Source: Planctomycetota bacterium (GTDB taxonomy: Bacteria; Planctomycetota; Planctomycetia; Pirellulales; PLA5). From it: a stretch of 64,000 nucleotides of DNA. The stretch is taken from assembly GCA_003576845.1 (NCBI GenBank), contig QEVJ01000050.1, positions 19,079-83,078 on the forward strand. The letters run 5' to 3'. Below, one piece after another: positions 25,233 through 36,000 of the stretch (positions within the stretch are counted from its first letter, which is position 1; every line of letters begins with the position of its first letter). Below the pieces are notes generated by a model. That model did no database searches and was not told where the DNA came from. It worked only from the letters and a program-made list of their open reading frames with translations. The position numbers were made by a program, and so were the translations under genes.

Positions 25233-26651
25233 ATGGCCAGCAACGTTCTTGAGCCGCGCGTCGCCGATCCGATGGCGGAGCTCAATAAGTACGATTTTCG
25301 CACCGAGAACAAGCCGGTGTTCAAGGCCCGCAAGGGCATCGACCGGGAGATCGTTGCGCAGATTTCCGAGATGAAAAACGAGCCGGCGTGGATGCGCGAT
25401 TTCCGGCTCAAGTCGCTGGAAATCTTCGAGTCGAAGCCGCTGCCGAAGTGGGGTGGCGGCGTCGATGCGATTCACTTTCAGGACATCTACTATTACCTCA
25501 AGCCGACCGAGCATCAGGGCAAGTCGTGGGACGACGTGCCCGAGGATATCAAGCGGACGTTCGACCGGCTGGGGATTCCCGAGGCGGAAAAGAAGTATCT
25601 CGCCGGCGTGAAGGCGCAGTTCGAGAGCGAAGTCGTGTACGGCTCGCTCGTCGAGGAGTTGTCGAAGCAGGGCGTGATCTTCACCGATACGGACACCGCG
25701 GTTCGCGAGCACGGCGACTTGCTGCGCGAGTATTTCGGGACGATCATTCCGCCGTCGGACAACAAGTTTGCCGCGCTAAACTCGGCCGTCTGGTCCGGCG
25801 GAAGCTTTATCTATGTGCCCAAGGGCGTGAAAGTCGAGTTTCCGCTTCAGGCGTATTTCCGGATCAATGCCGAGCAGATGGGGCAGTTCGAGCGGACGCT
25901 GATCATCGTCGACGAAGGCGCCGAGGTGCACTACGTCGAAGGCTGCACGGCGCCGATGTATTCGACGGAGAGCCTGCACTCGGCGGTGGTCGAGATCATC
26001 GTCAAGAAGCACGCCCGATGCCGGTACACGACGATTCAGAACTGGGCGAACAACATTTACAACCTCGTAACCAAGCGGGCGGTGGCCTACGAAAACGCGC
26101 TGATGGAGTGGATCGACGGTAATCTCGGCAGCCGGCTGACGATGAAGTATCCGGCGGTGTACATGATGGAGCCGGGCGCTCGCGGCGAGATTCTATCGAT
26201 CGCCTTCGCCTCGAACGGTCAACATCAAGACGCGGGCGCCAAGGTCGTGCACTGTGCGCCGAACACGTCGAGCCGGATCGTGTCGAAGTCGATCTCGAAG
26301 AACGGCGGCCGGGCGAGCTATCGCGGGCTGGTGAAGGTCGAAAAGGGTGCGACGAACGTCAAGAGCAGCGTGGTTTGCGACGCCTTGATTCTCGATCCCA
26401 AAAGCCGCAGCGATACGTATCCGTATATCGAAATCGAAGAGCAAGACGTGCAGGTCGGCCACGAAGCGAGCGTGTCGCGGATCGGCGAGGAGCAGTTGTT
26501 CTATCTGACGAGCCGCGGGCTGTCCGAGGAGGAAGCCAGCACGATGATCGTCAGCGGGTTCATCGAGCCGCTGGTGAAGGAGTTGCCGATGGAGTACGCC
26601 GTGGAGATGAATCGATTGATTCAGTTGCAGATGGAAGGGACGGTTGGGTAA
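25233..26651 (+). CDS. sufB: Fe-S cluster assembly protein SufB
   Basis: 472 residues from ATG 25233, normal length. Conserved features include [20 protein letters not shown] at the N-terminus, [20 protein letters not shown], the beta-helix core, [18 protein letters not shown] with the cysteine equivalent to the essential one of E. coli SufB, and [20 protein letters not shown] near the end. SufB is the main scaffold subunit of SufBC2D, where sulfur and iron are assembled into clusters. It lies between sufC and the small-gene pair before sufD. Confidence 0.97.
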   Translation: MASNVLEPRVADPMAELNKYDFRTENKPVFKARKGIDREIVAQISEMKNEPAWMRDFRLKSLEIFESKPLPKWGGGVDAIHFQDIYYYLKPTEHQGKSWDDVPEDIKRTFDRLGIPEAEKKYLAGVKAQFESEVVYGSLVEELSKQGVIFTDTDTAVREHGDLLREYFGTIIPPSDNKFAALNSAVWSGGSFIYVPKGVKVEFPLQAYFRINAEQMGQFERTLIIVDEGAEVHYVEGCTAPMYSTESLHSAVVEIIVKKHARCRYTTIQNWANNIYNLVTKRAVAYENALMEWIDGNLGSRLTMKYPAVYMMEPGARGEILSIAFASNGQHQDAGAKVVHCAPNTSSRIVSKSISKNGGRASYRGLVKVEKGATNVKSSVVCDALILDPKSRSDTYPYIEIEEQDVQVGHEASVSRIGEEQLFYLTSRGLSEEEASTMIVSGFIEPLVKELPMEYAVEMNRLIQLQMEGTVG

Positions 26652-26698
26652 GGCTCAACGATCAAGGCTCAAATAAGGTTCAAGGCACAAGGTTTAGG
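26645..26698. repeat. AAGGCTCAA word tract
   Basis: Starting at the sufB stop codon, the tract reads AAGGCTCAACGATCAAGGCT followed by CAAATAAGGTTCAAGGCACA. It is related to the arms at 25049-25174. Confidence 0.75.
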
Positions 26699-26749
26699 GA
26701 CTGCTGGGCGAGACACCGCTGCATTGAGCGATTGAAGTTGGGTGATTCC

Positions 26750-26869
26750 ATGACGACCGAACAGCTACAGAACGTGTAGGACCCTCAGCCGTTCCAGCCT
26801 TTTCAATTGCATATGGCGGATGGGCGAAGCATCGATGTGCCGCACCGTGAGTTCTTGGCGATGAATTAG
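26750..26869 (+). pseudogene. Decayed copy of the small gene at 26919
   Basis: Reading from ATG 26750, the frame gives TEQLQNV, an in-frame TAG at 26777, then DPQPFQPFQLHMADGRSIDV and a second stop at 26867. The core aligns with LLVRKPFVPLRLHMTDGTTF of the next gene, so this appears to be a tandem duplicate that has lost its C-terminal half and gained a nonsense codon. If the TAG is a read-through or sequencing error, the product would still be only 39 residues. Confidence 0.75.
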
Positions 26870-26918
26870 CTCGCAGGCGAATGCGGTTGTAGATTGCGGG
26901 TACGGTCAGACTACTCCG

Positions 26919-27179
26919 GTGAAGGATCATTATGCTATGCGCGGCGATGAACTCAAGGAATTGCTAGTCCGAAAGCCGTTTGTGCCGTTGCGCCTTCACA
27001 TGACCGACGGTACCACCTTCGACATTCGGCACCCCGACAATCTGATCGTTCTCAAGTCGAGAGTCGACATTGGCGTCGGCGTTGACGCACGAGGCGTGGT
27101 GGATCGAGTGGAGTATTGTTCTCTATTGCACGTGGTTCGCGTTGAAGAACTTCAGAGCGCGAGCGCCGAATTGAATTGA
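26919..27179 (+). CDS. Small conserved hypothetical protein in the suf cluster
   Basis: 86 residues from ATG 26919; ATG 26937 (MRGDELKELL) would give 80 residues. The sequence PFVPLRLHMTDGTTFDIRHP followed by IVLKSRVDIGVGVDARGVVD suggests a small beta-rich domain; similar short proteins with a PFxPxxIHMxDG motif are scattered in planctomycetes, function unknown. A broken copy lies directly upstream. The stop is 3 bp from the sufD start, so it should be translated with sufD. Confidence 0.7.
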   Translation: MKDHYAMRGDELKELLVRKPFVPLRLHMTDGTTFDIRHPDNLIVLKSRVDIGVGVDARGVVDRVEYCSLLHVVRVEELQSASAELN

Positions 27180-27182
27180 ACG

Positions 27183-28511
27183 ATGGTGAATTCTTTGGCA
27201 ATGCCGGTAGCCGCGCGAAGTTCGTTCAGTCAAGAAGCGTTTGACGCTTTTATCTCCGCGCGCGACGAGCCGCAGTGGTTGCTCGATTTGCGGCGGGAAT
27301 GTTGGGAGGCGTTTCGTGCCTTGCCGATGCCGGGCAATAAGGACGAGGAATGGATGCGGACGGATATCCGCACGTTCCGCCTCGACAAGTTTGCCGTGCC
27401 GGGCGTACTTGCCGACGATGCGATTGCTCCGCCCGCACAACTGACGCAAGGCGTCGAGCTAGCCGGCCAGGCGACGGCGGTCGACAGCCAGCCGCTTTCG
27501 TCGTGGCTCGATGGGCGTCTGACGAAGCGCGGCGTGCTGTTCGGGAGTCTCGATTCGCTCGTCCGCACGCACGGCGACTTGCTGCGACCGCACTTGATGA
27601 CGCGGGCCGTCGATCCGCGCAAAGACAAGTTCGCCGCGCTGCACGGCGCGTTCTGGACGGGCGGGTTCGCGCTGTACGTGCCCAAGGGCGTCGCCGTGGC
27701 CGAGCCGTTTCACATGCTCTCCGCACTGTCGGACGGCGCGGTCGATTTCGGACACGCGCTTGTGATTCTCGAAGACGGCGCGGATGCGACGGTGCTCGCC
27801 GAGACGGCCAGCGATGCCGAGATGTCCGGCGGGTTGCACTGCGGGGCGATCGAGCTGATCGTCGGCCGCGGGGCGCGGCTGCGGTACGTGAACTTGCAGG
27901 ATTGGGGCCGCGGCGTTTGGCACTTTGCCCAGCAGAAGGCGCTCGTCGACCGCGATGCGAGCATTCAATGGACGATCGGCGCGCTCGGCTCGCGGTTGGC
28001 GAAGGTGAATCAGCATGTGGCGCTGGTCGGCGAAGGGGCGGACGCGCAGGTCAACGGCGTGATGTTCACCGAAGGCAAGCAGCACTTGTCGTATCACACG
28101 CTGCAACACCATCGGGCGGCGCACTGTCGCAGCGACTTGTTGTACAAGGGCGGGTTGCAGGACAAGTCGCGGATCGTGTGGCGGGGGATGATCAAGGTCG
28201 ACCCCGGCGCGCAGAAGACCGACGGGTATCAACGCAACGACAACCTGATGCTCTCGGCCGACGCGCGGAGCGACTCGATTCCGGGTTTGGAGATCGAGGC
28301 CGACGACGTTCGCTGCACGCACGGTTCGACGAGCGGTCGGGTGGACGAGGAACTGATCTACTACGCCCAAGCCCGGGGGCTGACGCGCAACGAAGCCGTG
28401 CGGCTAGTCGTCACGGGCTTCTTTCAGCAGGTGTTCGACCGGATCACGATCGAGAGCGTTCGCGAGGCGCTGGGGGAGGCGATTCGGCGGCGCGTTCGAG
28501 AAGTGGAATAG
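27183..28511 (+). CDS. sufD: Fe-S cluster assembly protein SufD
   Basis: 442 residues from ATG 27183. It shows the SufD/SufB beta-helix core: DEEWMRTDIRTFRLDKF, ALYVPKGVAVAEPFHML, SYHTLQHHRAAHCRSDLLYK with the His-rich site, and IEADDVRCTHGSTSGRVDEE followed by IYYAQARGLTRNEA. SufD pairs with SufB in the SufBC2D scaffold and helps iron entry. It has the usual length and lies downstream of sufB, separated only by the small-gene pair. Confidence 0.97.
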   Translation: MVNSLAMPVAARSSFSQEAFDAFISARDEPQWLLDLRRECWEAFRALPMPGNKDEEWMRTDIRTFRLDKFAVPGVLADDAIAPPAQLTQGVELAGQATAVDSQPLSSWLDGRLTKRGVLFGSLDSLVRTHGDLLRPHLMTRAVDPRKDKFAALHGAFWTGGFALYVPKGVAVAEPFHMLSALSDGAVDFGHALVILEDGADATVLAETASDAEMSGGLHCGAIELIVGRGARLRYVNLQDWGRGVWHFAQQKALVDRDASIQWTIGALGSRLAKVNQHVALVGEGADAQVNGVMFTEGKQHLSYHTLQHHRAAHCRSDLLYKGGLQDKSRIVWRGMIKVDPGAQKTDGYQRNDNLMLSADARSDSIPGLEIEADDVRCTHGSTSGRVDEELIYYAQARGLTRNEAVRLVVTGFFQQVFDRITIESVREALGEAIRRRVREVE

Positions 28512-28600
28512 GGATCGTGGGGCAGGAGAATGTTCGCCGACCGTCGTCGCGCAGTAATCGTTTGCCTCGGCTTGGTATCAAGATTGGATCGCTAGATCAC

Positions 28601-28924
28601 ATGTCCGACTTCGCTCCCGTCGCCCGGCTTTCTGAGATTCCCGACCCCGGCAAGATTCTGGCTGAGGTGGACGAGGAGCTTGTGGTGGTGATTCGCGTGG
28701 GCGATGCGGTATACTGCATCGACGACGTTTGCACGCACGACGGCGGGCCGCTGTCGGAGGGCGAACTCGACGCGGCACGTTGCACGATCGCCTGCCCGCG
28801 CCACGGCGCCAAGTTCGACATCCGCGACGGGCGCGCCTTGACCATGCCGGCGACGAAGGCCACGCGGGCGCACGAAGCCAAGGTGGTCGACGGGCAAGTG
28901 CTCGTGCGGTTGAATGAATCGTAG
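28601..28924 (+). CDS. Rieske-type [2Fe-2S] ferredoxin (NHI oxygenase ferredoxin-like)
   Basis: 107 residues from ATG 28601. The Rieske ligands are complete: Cys44-x-His46 (CTHDGG) and Cys65-x2-His68 (CPRHGAKFD). The protein resembles the small soluble ferredoxins of non-heme iron oxygenases and those found at the end of suf operons in several phyla (SufE2/SUF-associated Rieske proteins). It probably carries electrons or tests cluster delivery within the SUF pathway; no oxygenase is encoded nearby. 89 bp separate it from sufD and 18 bp from the next gene. Confidence 0.93.
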   Translation: MSDFAPVARLSEIPDPGKILAEVDEELVVVIRVGDAVYCIDDVCTHDGGPLSEGELDAARCTIACPRHGAKFDIRDGRALTMPATKATRAHEAKVVDGQVLVRLNES

Positions 28925-28942
28925 CAGCAGGAGATCGCGATC

Positions 28943-29302
28943 GTGGACACTCCAACTCCCAGTCCCCAGCCCGCGGCCTCCGTCGCGCTCAGCGAAGACG
29001 CGGTCCGCGAAGCGCTCAAGCAGGTGGTCGACCCGGAATTGTTCGTGAACATCATCGACCTGGGCTTGGTGTACAACGTCGACATCGAGGCGCCGGACGC
29101 GGACGGCAAATCGCTGGTCAAGATCGACATGACGATGACGAGTCCGGCGTGTCCGGCGGGTCCGCAATTGATCGCCAACAGCAAGCAGGCGGTGGGACGG
29201 ATGGAGGGCGTGCGCGATGTCGAGGTCAAGCTGGTAATGGTCCCGCCGTGGACTCCGGACCGGATGACGGAAGAGGCGCGGGATCAGCTTGGCATTTTCT
29301 AG
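28943..29302 (+). CDS. Metal-sulfur cluster assembly factor, DUF59/MIP18 (SufT-like)
   Basis: 119 residues from a GTG start at 28943 with AGGAG upstream. The MIP18/DUF59 domain is clear: VREALKQVVDPELFVNIIDL followed by GLVYNV and DMTMTSPACPAGPQL with the conserved cysteine, then MVPPWTPDRMTEEARDQLGI. SufT-type proteins assist maturation of Fe-S proteins under high demand. It closes the SUF run, 18 bp behind the Rieske gene, so it is almost surely in the same transcript. Confidence 0.93.
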   Translation: MDTPTPSPQPAASVALSEDAVREALKQVVDPELFVNIIDLGLVYNVDIEAPDADGKSLVKIDMTMTSPACPAGPQLIANSKQAVGRMEGVRDVEVKLVMVPPWTPDRMTEEARDQLGIF

Positions 29303-29598
29303 GGATGCGTTTCCAGGCGGCTTTCTTTCGAGCGCGTCGCCGGTGCGGCGGGGGCGTTCGTGCCAGCGACAATGCGGAGTCCGCCGGCGCGAATCTTGCA
29401 GAAGCCTTGCGCCGCGGGTCCGCTTCGCTCCGCATCGACGTATTCCGCGAGAGTCCGTTCGAGCGGACGGTTGGCGAAGTCGGTTTGCCGGTATAATCTC
29501 CGGCGGCGGGGCACTTAGCCGAGGCATCGGTTTGCGGCGCCGTCGGCGAAAGGATTTGCCTCTTACATGTCCTCGACGGGAGACTTTGTGGTTAGCCG

Positions 29599-30963
29599 AT
29601 GAGTATCAGCGTTCTGGCCATTATCGCCCTGATGGTTCTGCTCAATAGCTTGCTGGCGGCCTACGAGTTGGCGTTGGCATCGGCGCGCCCGGAACGGCTG
29701 CGGGCATTGGCGGCGCAACGCCGGCGCGGAGCGGCCGCCGCCGCATACATGAAGGAACGAATCGAGGGGAGTCTCGCGGTCGTCCAGCTTGGAATCACAT
29801 TCGTCGGAGCGATTGCCGCGGCGACGGGCGGGGCGAACGCCGAGGAGCAAATCTCGCCCTGGATCATGCAGACGCTCGGGGTTCGCGAGGGCGTCGCCGA
29901 CTTCATCTCGGTCGCGCTGTTGGTCGTGCCGCTGTCGGCCATCACGATCGTCGCCGGCGAGCTGATTCCGAAAGTGTTCGCGATCCGCAACGCGGAGTTC
30001 GTCTGCTTGGCGCTGAGCCCGGCGATGCGGGTGTTCGCGCTGGTCGCGTTTCCGATCGTGTGGGTGTTCGAGACGGTGACGAAGCTCGTCGTCGCAATCG
30101 GCTCGACGTTCGTGCCCGATCATGCCCAGGGCGGCGACCGCCACACGGGTCTGCACGAGCTGCGGGCGCAAGTGAACCTGTTGCGGGCGAGCAAGGTGAT
30201 CGGCCACGAGCAGGAGCAGATCATCATTCAGGCCAGCCGGCTCTCCGACATGAAGGTCCGCGACATCATGCTGCCGGCGGAAGATATCGTGATGGTGCTG
30301 GCCGACGGGAGCCTGGCCGAGAATCTCGTGATTGCGCATCTGGACTTGCACACGCGGTTTCCGGTGGCGGGGAAGAAGGGCGATCCGCAGTCGATCGTGG
30401 GCTACGTCACGTTCAAGGAAATGATCCTCCTGGCGAAGACGCACCCGGAGAACCCGCAGATCGAGGAGATCACGCGGCCGCTCATCAGTTTGCCGGCGAA
30501 TCTGACGGTAAGCGAAGCGCTACGGCGAATGCTGGCCGAGCATTTGCACCTGGCGCTCGTGCGGGACGACGAAGATCGCGTGGTGGGCATGATTACGCAG
30601 GAAGACGTGTTCGAGGAATTGTTCGGCGACATCTTGGACGAGTTCGACCGGTTGCCGCGGCACATTGCGCCGTCTGGCCGGCAATGGATTCTCGGCGGGG
30701 GCGCGACGCTGGGACGGCTCCGCGACTTGCTCAAGCGGCCCACACTCGGCGGCGAGTTGAGCGAGACAACGACGGTTAACGATTGGCTGCACGGCGCGGC
30801 GGGTCGGCGGCTCCGCGGCGGCGACGTACTACAAATCGACGGCGCGTCGATCATCGTTCGCAAAGTGCGACGGCGGCAGGTTACGGAGGCCTTGTTGGAC
30901 CCGAATCCGGCCGCGTCCGCGCCGACGAAAGCGGCCGAACCGCCGGCACGCACCACCGTGTAA
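29599..30963 (+). CDS. DUF21/CBS-domain membrane protein (CNNM/CorC-like, hemolysin family)
   Basis: 454 residues from ATG 29599. An N-terminal DUF21 transporter region with about four membrane segments (1-170; LAIIALMVLLNSLLAAYELA, then ISVALLVVPLSAITIVAGEL with the IPK motif) is followed by two CBS motifs (about 220-350; MKVRDIMLPAEDIVMVLADG and DRVVGMITQEDVFEELFGDI) and a C-terminal CorC/HlyC transporter-associated domain (about 355-430). Such proteins are linked to magnesium or cobalt efflux. The 296-bp spacer before it shows no gene. Confidence 0.93.
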   Translation: MSISVLAIIALMVLLNSLLAAYELALASARPERLRALAAQRRRGAAAAAYMKERIEGSLAVVQLGITFVGAIAAATGGANAEEQISPWIMQTLGVREGVADFISVALLVVPLSAITIVAGELIPKVFAIRNAEFVCLALSPAMRVFALVAFPIVWVFETVTKLVVAIGSTFVPDHAQGGDRHTGLHELRAQVNLLRASKVIGHEQEQIIIQASRLSDMKVRDIMLPAEDIVMVLADGSLAENLVIAHLDLHTRFPVAGKKGDPQSIVGYVTFKEMILLAKTHPENPQIEEITRPLISLPANLTVSEALRRMLAEHLHLALVRDDEDRVVGMITQEDVFEELFGDILDEFDRLPRHIAPSGRQWILGGGATLGRLRDLLKRPTLGGELSETTTVNDWLHGAAGRRLRGGDVLQIDGASIIVRKVRRRQVTEALLDPNPAASAPTKAAEPPARTTV

Positions 30964-31180
30964 ACGGCGAGATTCGATGCCGGCCCCTCGGTGCGGGCCG
31001 AGCTTCACGATGTCGCCGCCAAGCGTCCGGCGCTACGGCGCGACCGGCGTGGCGGGTGGCCCTTGAGGATTGCGCGGTTGTGTGCCATCATCGTCGTGCG
31101 CGTTGCACGCACGCTGCATCCAACCGCCACTTGCGATTCCTCACTCCCGCCTCATTTCCGCCTCTTGGCGGTCCTTCACC

Positions 31181-32428
31181 ATGAATTTCATCGAACGGAA
31201 TGATCCCGAAGTCTGGGCGACGATCGCAGCCGAAATGCACCGGCAGACGGACGGGCTGGAAATGATCGCGAGCGAGAACTACACCAGCCCGGCGGTCATG
31301 CAGGCGGTCGGGAGCGTGCTGACGAACAAGTATGCCGAGGGCTATCCGGGGCGGCGGTATTACGGCGGGTGCGAGCACGTCGATGCGACGGAAAACATCG
31401 CCCGCGACCGGGCGAAGCAGCTCTTCGGCGCGGAGCATGTCAATGTCCAGCCGCACTCGGGCAGCCAGGCGAACATGGCCGTGTATGTGGCCGCGCTTCA
31501 GCCCGGCGATACCGTGCTGGGGCTCGATCTGGCCCACGGCGGACACTTGACGCATGGGATGAAGCTGAACATCTCGGGCGTTCTCTACCACTTCGTCAAC
31601 TACGGCGTGACGCGGGACACGCATCGGATCGACTTCGATCAGGTCGCGAGGCTCGCTCGCGAGCACAAGCCAAAGATGATCGTGGCGGGGGCGAGCGCGT
31701 ATCCGCGGGAGATTCCGCACGGGCGGTTCGCCGAGATTGCCCGCGAGGTGGGAGCGAAGCTGTTCGTCGATATGGCGCATTACGCCGGTCTGGTCGCTGC
31801 CGGCTTGCACGACAACCCAGTGCCGGTGGCGGACTTCGTGACCACCACGACGCACAAGACGCTTCGCGGGCCGCGGGCGGGGATCACGATGTGCAAAGCG
31901 GAGTTTGCCAAGGACATCGACCGCAGCGTGTTTCCCGGTTTGCAAGGCGGGCCGCTGATGCACGTCATCGCTGGCAAGGCGGTGTGTTTCGGCGAGGCGC
32001 TGCGGCCGGAGTTCAAGGAGTACGGCAAGCGGATCATCGCGAACGCCAAAGCGCTATCGGAAGCGTTGCTGTCCGGCGGGCTGCGGCTGGTAAGCGGCGG
32101 CACGGACAACCACTTGATGCTCGTCGACGTGACGCCGCTGGGCTTCGGCGGCAAGACGGCCGAGGCGGTACTCGATCGCTGCGGCATTACGGTCAACAAG
32201 AACATGATTCCCTACGACGAGCGAAAGCCGCTCGACCCGTCGGGCATTCGGATCGGCACGCCGGCGCTTTCGACCCGCGGCATGGGCGCGAGCGAAATGC
32301 AGCGGATCGGCGGTTGGATGCTAGCGGCGCTTAAAGCGGCGGAGGACGAGACGTTGCACAAGAAGATTCGCGGCGAGGTTTCGGAGTTGTGCAATCAATT
32401 CCCAGTGCCAGCGGCGGCGATTGGATAG
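31181..32428 (+). CDS. glyA: Serine hydroxymethyltransferase
   Basis: 415 residues from ATG 31181; the frame is open further upstream but SHMT homologs begin here. Conserved elements: [56 protein letters not shown] and [14 protein letters not shown] with PLP lysine Lys226. It interconverts serine and glycine with tetrahydrofolate in the cytoplasm and feeds one-carbon metabolism. Normal length. A short hypothetical gene follows on the same strand after 29 bp. Confidence 0.98.
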   Translation: MNFIERNDPEVWATIAAEMHRQTDGLEMIASENYTSPAVMQAVGSVLTNKYAEGYPGRRYYGGCEHVDATENIARDRAKQLFGAEHVNVQPHSGSQANMAVYVAALQPGDTVLGLDLAHGGHLTHGMKLNISGVLYHFVNYGVTRDTHRIDFDQVARLAREHKPKMIVAGASAYPREIPHGRFAEIAREVGAKLFVDMAHYAGLVAAGLHDNPVPVADFVTTTTHKTLRGPRAGITMCKAEFAKDIDRSVFPGLQGGPLMHVIAGKAVCFGEALRPEFKEYGKRIIANAKALSEALLSGGLRLVSGGTDNHLMLVDVTPLGFGGKTAEAVLDRCGITVNKNMIPYDERKPLDPSGIRIGTPALSTRGMGASEMQRIGGWMLAALKAAEDETLHKKIRGEVSELCNQFPVPAAAIG

Positions 32429-32457
32429 CGCGGTTCGATTGGTAAACCGAGAGAGTC

Positions 32458-32925
32458 ATGGGAAGCACATTCGTGACGTTCTCGCGCGAACTGTCTGTCG
32501 ACATGATCGGCTTTTGGATGCGCGATTCCGTCTTGGAGCTGTGGTTGCGGCTATTGGCGCTGCACGTGCCCGAACCGCAAAGCAACGAGAATTCTGCACG
32601 TAGTTACATAATCCGAAACCAGTGGTTGCTGGCGTCGCTCGGGTGTTTCAACGGTTGCGTTCCACATGAGCTTGAAGAAGTGGCGGCCACGGCCGAAGGG
32701 CGGGGTATTCTGCGCGCTGCGGTCGGTTCGCTGCTGGCGGAACTTCGTTCGGCCCCACCGCATTTGAATCGTGCCGTACTCAACCTTCTCGGGATGCAGG
32801 GGCACTTCAACGAAGACTTCCCGACGGCAAGGCTCGTGGAGGTCGGCGTTGCCTTCGAAGACCTCCTCGACGGCAAGCTCACCTGTACGGTCGCGTCAAC
32901 GGAATTCATGCCGGGCTGCCGTTAG
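32458..32925 (+). CDS. Hypothetical protein
   Basis: 155 residues from ATG 32458, 29 bp behind glyA. I do not recognise the family. It is predominantly helical, with tryptophan-rich and acidic segments (IGFWMRDSVLELWLRLLALH, HELEEVAATAEGRGILRAAV) and no signal peptide or membrane helix. The codon pattern is somewhat less GC-rich than that of glyA. It might be an immunity-like or contact-system protein by general appearance, but nothing specific supports that. Confidence 0.6.
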   Translation: MGSTFVTFSRELSVDMIGFWMRDSVLELWLRLLALHVPEPQSNENSARSYIIRNQWLLASLGCFNGCVPHELEEVAATAEGRGILRAAVGSLLAELRSAPPHLNRAVLNLLGMQGHFNEDFPTARLVEVGVAFEDLLDGKLTCTVASTEFMPGCR

Positions 32926-33087
32926 CGAGCAACAATCTGCGCCGACGCGGCAAGCTGCGGTGTTGTCAAGCTCTGTTTTTTCTCACCCTTTATGTGCGTT
33001 TCACGTGAAACGCGCGAAGTTTTTGAGTCATCAAAAAGTCGCGCTGTGCCGATGGCGGGCGTTTTCCGTCGCGGCAGGACTGTTCCG

Positions 33088-36000
33088 TTAGTCGGTTGAA
33101 GCGCTGAGCCGCAATGGTCTGGTGACCGTTCGCACGGCTTGTGACCGCTCTCGGACCGTTTCGCGCGACTCGTGAGCGGCGTCGACGGCTTGGGGACGAA
33201 CGAGACCGCGGCGCGCGGCGTGCAAGCGTAGCGGCGGAACTGGTTCGCCCCCGCGGTCGGCGCGTGGTGACCGCGCGGAACGCACGATGGCCGCCGGGGC
33301 GCTGGGGATAGGGCTGGGCGCGCTGCGACCGAAGTTTTGCGCCAAGATCGCCGCATCGGCCGCGGTTACTTTCGCGTCGCCGTTGAGGTCGCCGCTTGCG
33401 CGCGTCGCGCCGGCGAGCGTGCCGAGGTTGGCTTGGACGATCGCCAGATCGAGCAGATCGACGCGCAGGTCGCCATTGAGGTCGCCATCGAGAACGGGCG
33501 TATCGTCGGCCGCCGGCGAACCGCCGATCGCGTAGCTCGGACGCCACGCCGCCGGATCGTTCCACGTCGCTACCGGCGCGGCGGCGTCGAGGATGACCAG
33601 CGAGTAACCGTCGCCGTCGGTCGTCGGGTGCCAGCCTTCGCCGACGTCGTCGTAGGTAAACTCCTGGATCGCGACGCCGTCGCCGTCCTCCAAACGGACC
33701 GTTTCGCCCGCGTTGTTGAGCTGGCCGCTGTACGTGCCAGCCACAGGAAGTCCCGAACCATATCTCAGGGCAAACGCCTCGGCATTGGAGACGACGAGCG
33801 CGTACGCGCCCGGCGCGAGCGAACTCACGGCGCTTCCCGCAAAGTCGAAGGCGACGCCGTTCGTGAACCGGGCCTCGCTCAGGTCGAGCGTCGTTTCATC
33901 GCTGATGTTGCGCAGCTCGACGAACTCGAACGCATCCGCGTCGTAGCCGAACTGAAGGTCGTCGGCCGGGTGATACATCAACTCGGTGACTCGCAGAAAG
34001 TCGTTGAGCGGCCGCGACGAGACGGTGCTCGAAACCGTCACGGTGTCCGTGCCAACGACATTGCCTTGGTGGTCGAGAGCTTCGAGCACAATGGTGTTCG
34101 AGCCGAACGCGACGGGGATTGTCGTCTGCCAACTGTCGAAGTCGGTCCAGGTCACGTCGAGCGGATCGGTGGTTCCCGCGACGCGAATCTCGCGGACGTT
34201 GATCCAGCCGTCGCCCGCGATCGTCGCCACTGTGTCGTTCACCTGCTGGCCGTTGGGCGTGGTGATGTTGAACGGCACATTGGGCGCAACGGTGTTGAGC
34301 TGCGACAGGACGTAGTTTCCGCGCTGCGTGATGTACGTCGCATAGTTGCCGTAGCTCTCGCCGGTCAGCGAACCGTAGTGCGTCGTCCACGCGGTCATGT
34401 AGGCGGGATTGTAGACCGTCTGGATCATGTCGAGCATGTGGCCGTAGTACAGGCGGCGATAGATGGGCCGGTCGATCACTTCCGTGACGTTGCGGTTCTC
34501 GATGCCATACAGCGGCGAAGTCGCGCCGTAGCTGGCGACGAAGTTCCAATCCCAGGGGAGCGCGAGCAGCTTGCCGTCCGACGGGCGAATGTAGAAGTCG
34601 ATGTTGTGCGGATTGCCCTGCATGTAGGCGTCGCCGATGCCCCAGAGATTCTGCAGCGCGAACACCCGCATCCACTGGTCGACGTCGATGTAGTCGTCGA
34701 CGGCCTGCTCCAATTGTAGACCCGATAGGCTCAGCGCCTGCATGGCGTCGACCAGCGGGCCGTAGTCGTCCTTGGCCCGATTGTTCATGATCTGGATCGA
34801 CCAGCGGTACTGCTCCTTGTCGTCTCCGAGGTTGGTCAGGTCGTAGCTGCTGATCCAACCGACGGGCTGATAGGTCTTGAGCGATTCCGCGCCCGTGTTG
34901 TTGAGGAGCACGCGGATGCCCTGCATTTTGAACACGGTACCATCGCCGCCGTCTTCGTACTGCGTGGTGATATACTCGTCGCCGTAGCGGGCCATCGACA
35001 TGTTGGCGACGCTGCTCACGCCCGGCGACGCGGTAATCATATAGATCACGTCGTCGTACATCTCCGGCACGCCGACTTGCAGGGCGGTGTGCTTGACGAG
35101 AATTTCGGCGCGGCCAGCCGCCTTCATCGTTACGCTGCGGTGCACCCCGCGAAACAAGTGGTCGGGCTGGAACTTGATGTTGTAGCCGGTGCTGGACGGG
35201 TTCCCGCGGCTGAACATGCTGCCGCGCTGGCGGATGCCGACGTCATAAAACACTTCGGTTTCGTCGTAGACAATGGTCCCGCCGAGACGCTGGTTGCTCA
35301 TCATGTTCGTGGCGGTGAACATCTTGGCGAGATCGGCCGCCGTCATAATCATGCGGAAGTTGTGGCGCGCGCCGGATTGCGCGGCGCCGTCATTCCATTT
35401 GATGAGCGCGCGCGAATTCGGTCCGGCCGCCGGATAGGTCGAGATTGCGCCGAGCGCGTCCTGACCTTGGACGTAGAACTGCACGACCGTGCCGGCCGCT
35501 TGCCCGGGGATGCTGGCCGCGTACTCGCCGCCGGCCGTTGCCGTCATCGCGACGTTGTTCCACGCGCCGCCGGCCACCGAGTAGTACAGCCGCATCGACG
35601 CCACGCCGTCCGGGTCGCTCGGCAGCACCGTCACGGTCGCGGGCTGGCTCGCCGTCGGCACGGCGGGACCGTGGCGGAAGTTCTCGTAGGTCGGGCCGAT
35701 GTTCGGCGCGTAGGTCGAGTTCTGCCAGCCGGGCGTGCCGCTCAGTGTGGGCTGGTCGAGTATGTCGAGCTTCACGACCCGGTTGTAATACAGCTCAGTT
35801 CGCAACTGCGGCGAACCGGAAAGCCACTTCGCATCGAACGAGATTCTATAGGTGCGGCCGGGCACGATGGGCAAATTGCCCACGGTCGTGGTTTCCAGCA
35901 GATTGTCGAGATAGTCTGCTTTCGACTCGGCGACGATCCGCAACACTTTGTTGGTCGGGTCGTCGGGATCGGCAGCGACGTGCGTGCCTTCGTGCGTGCC

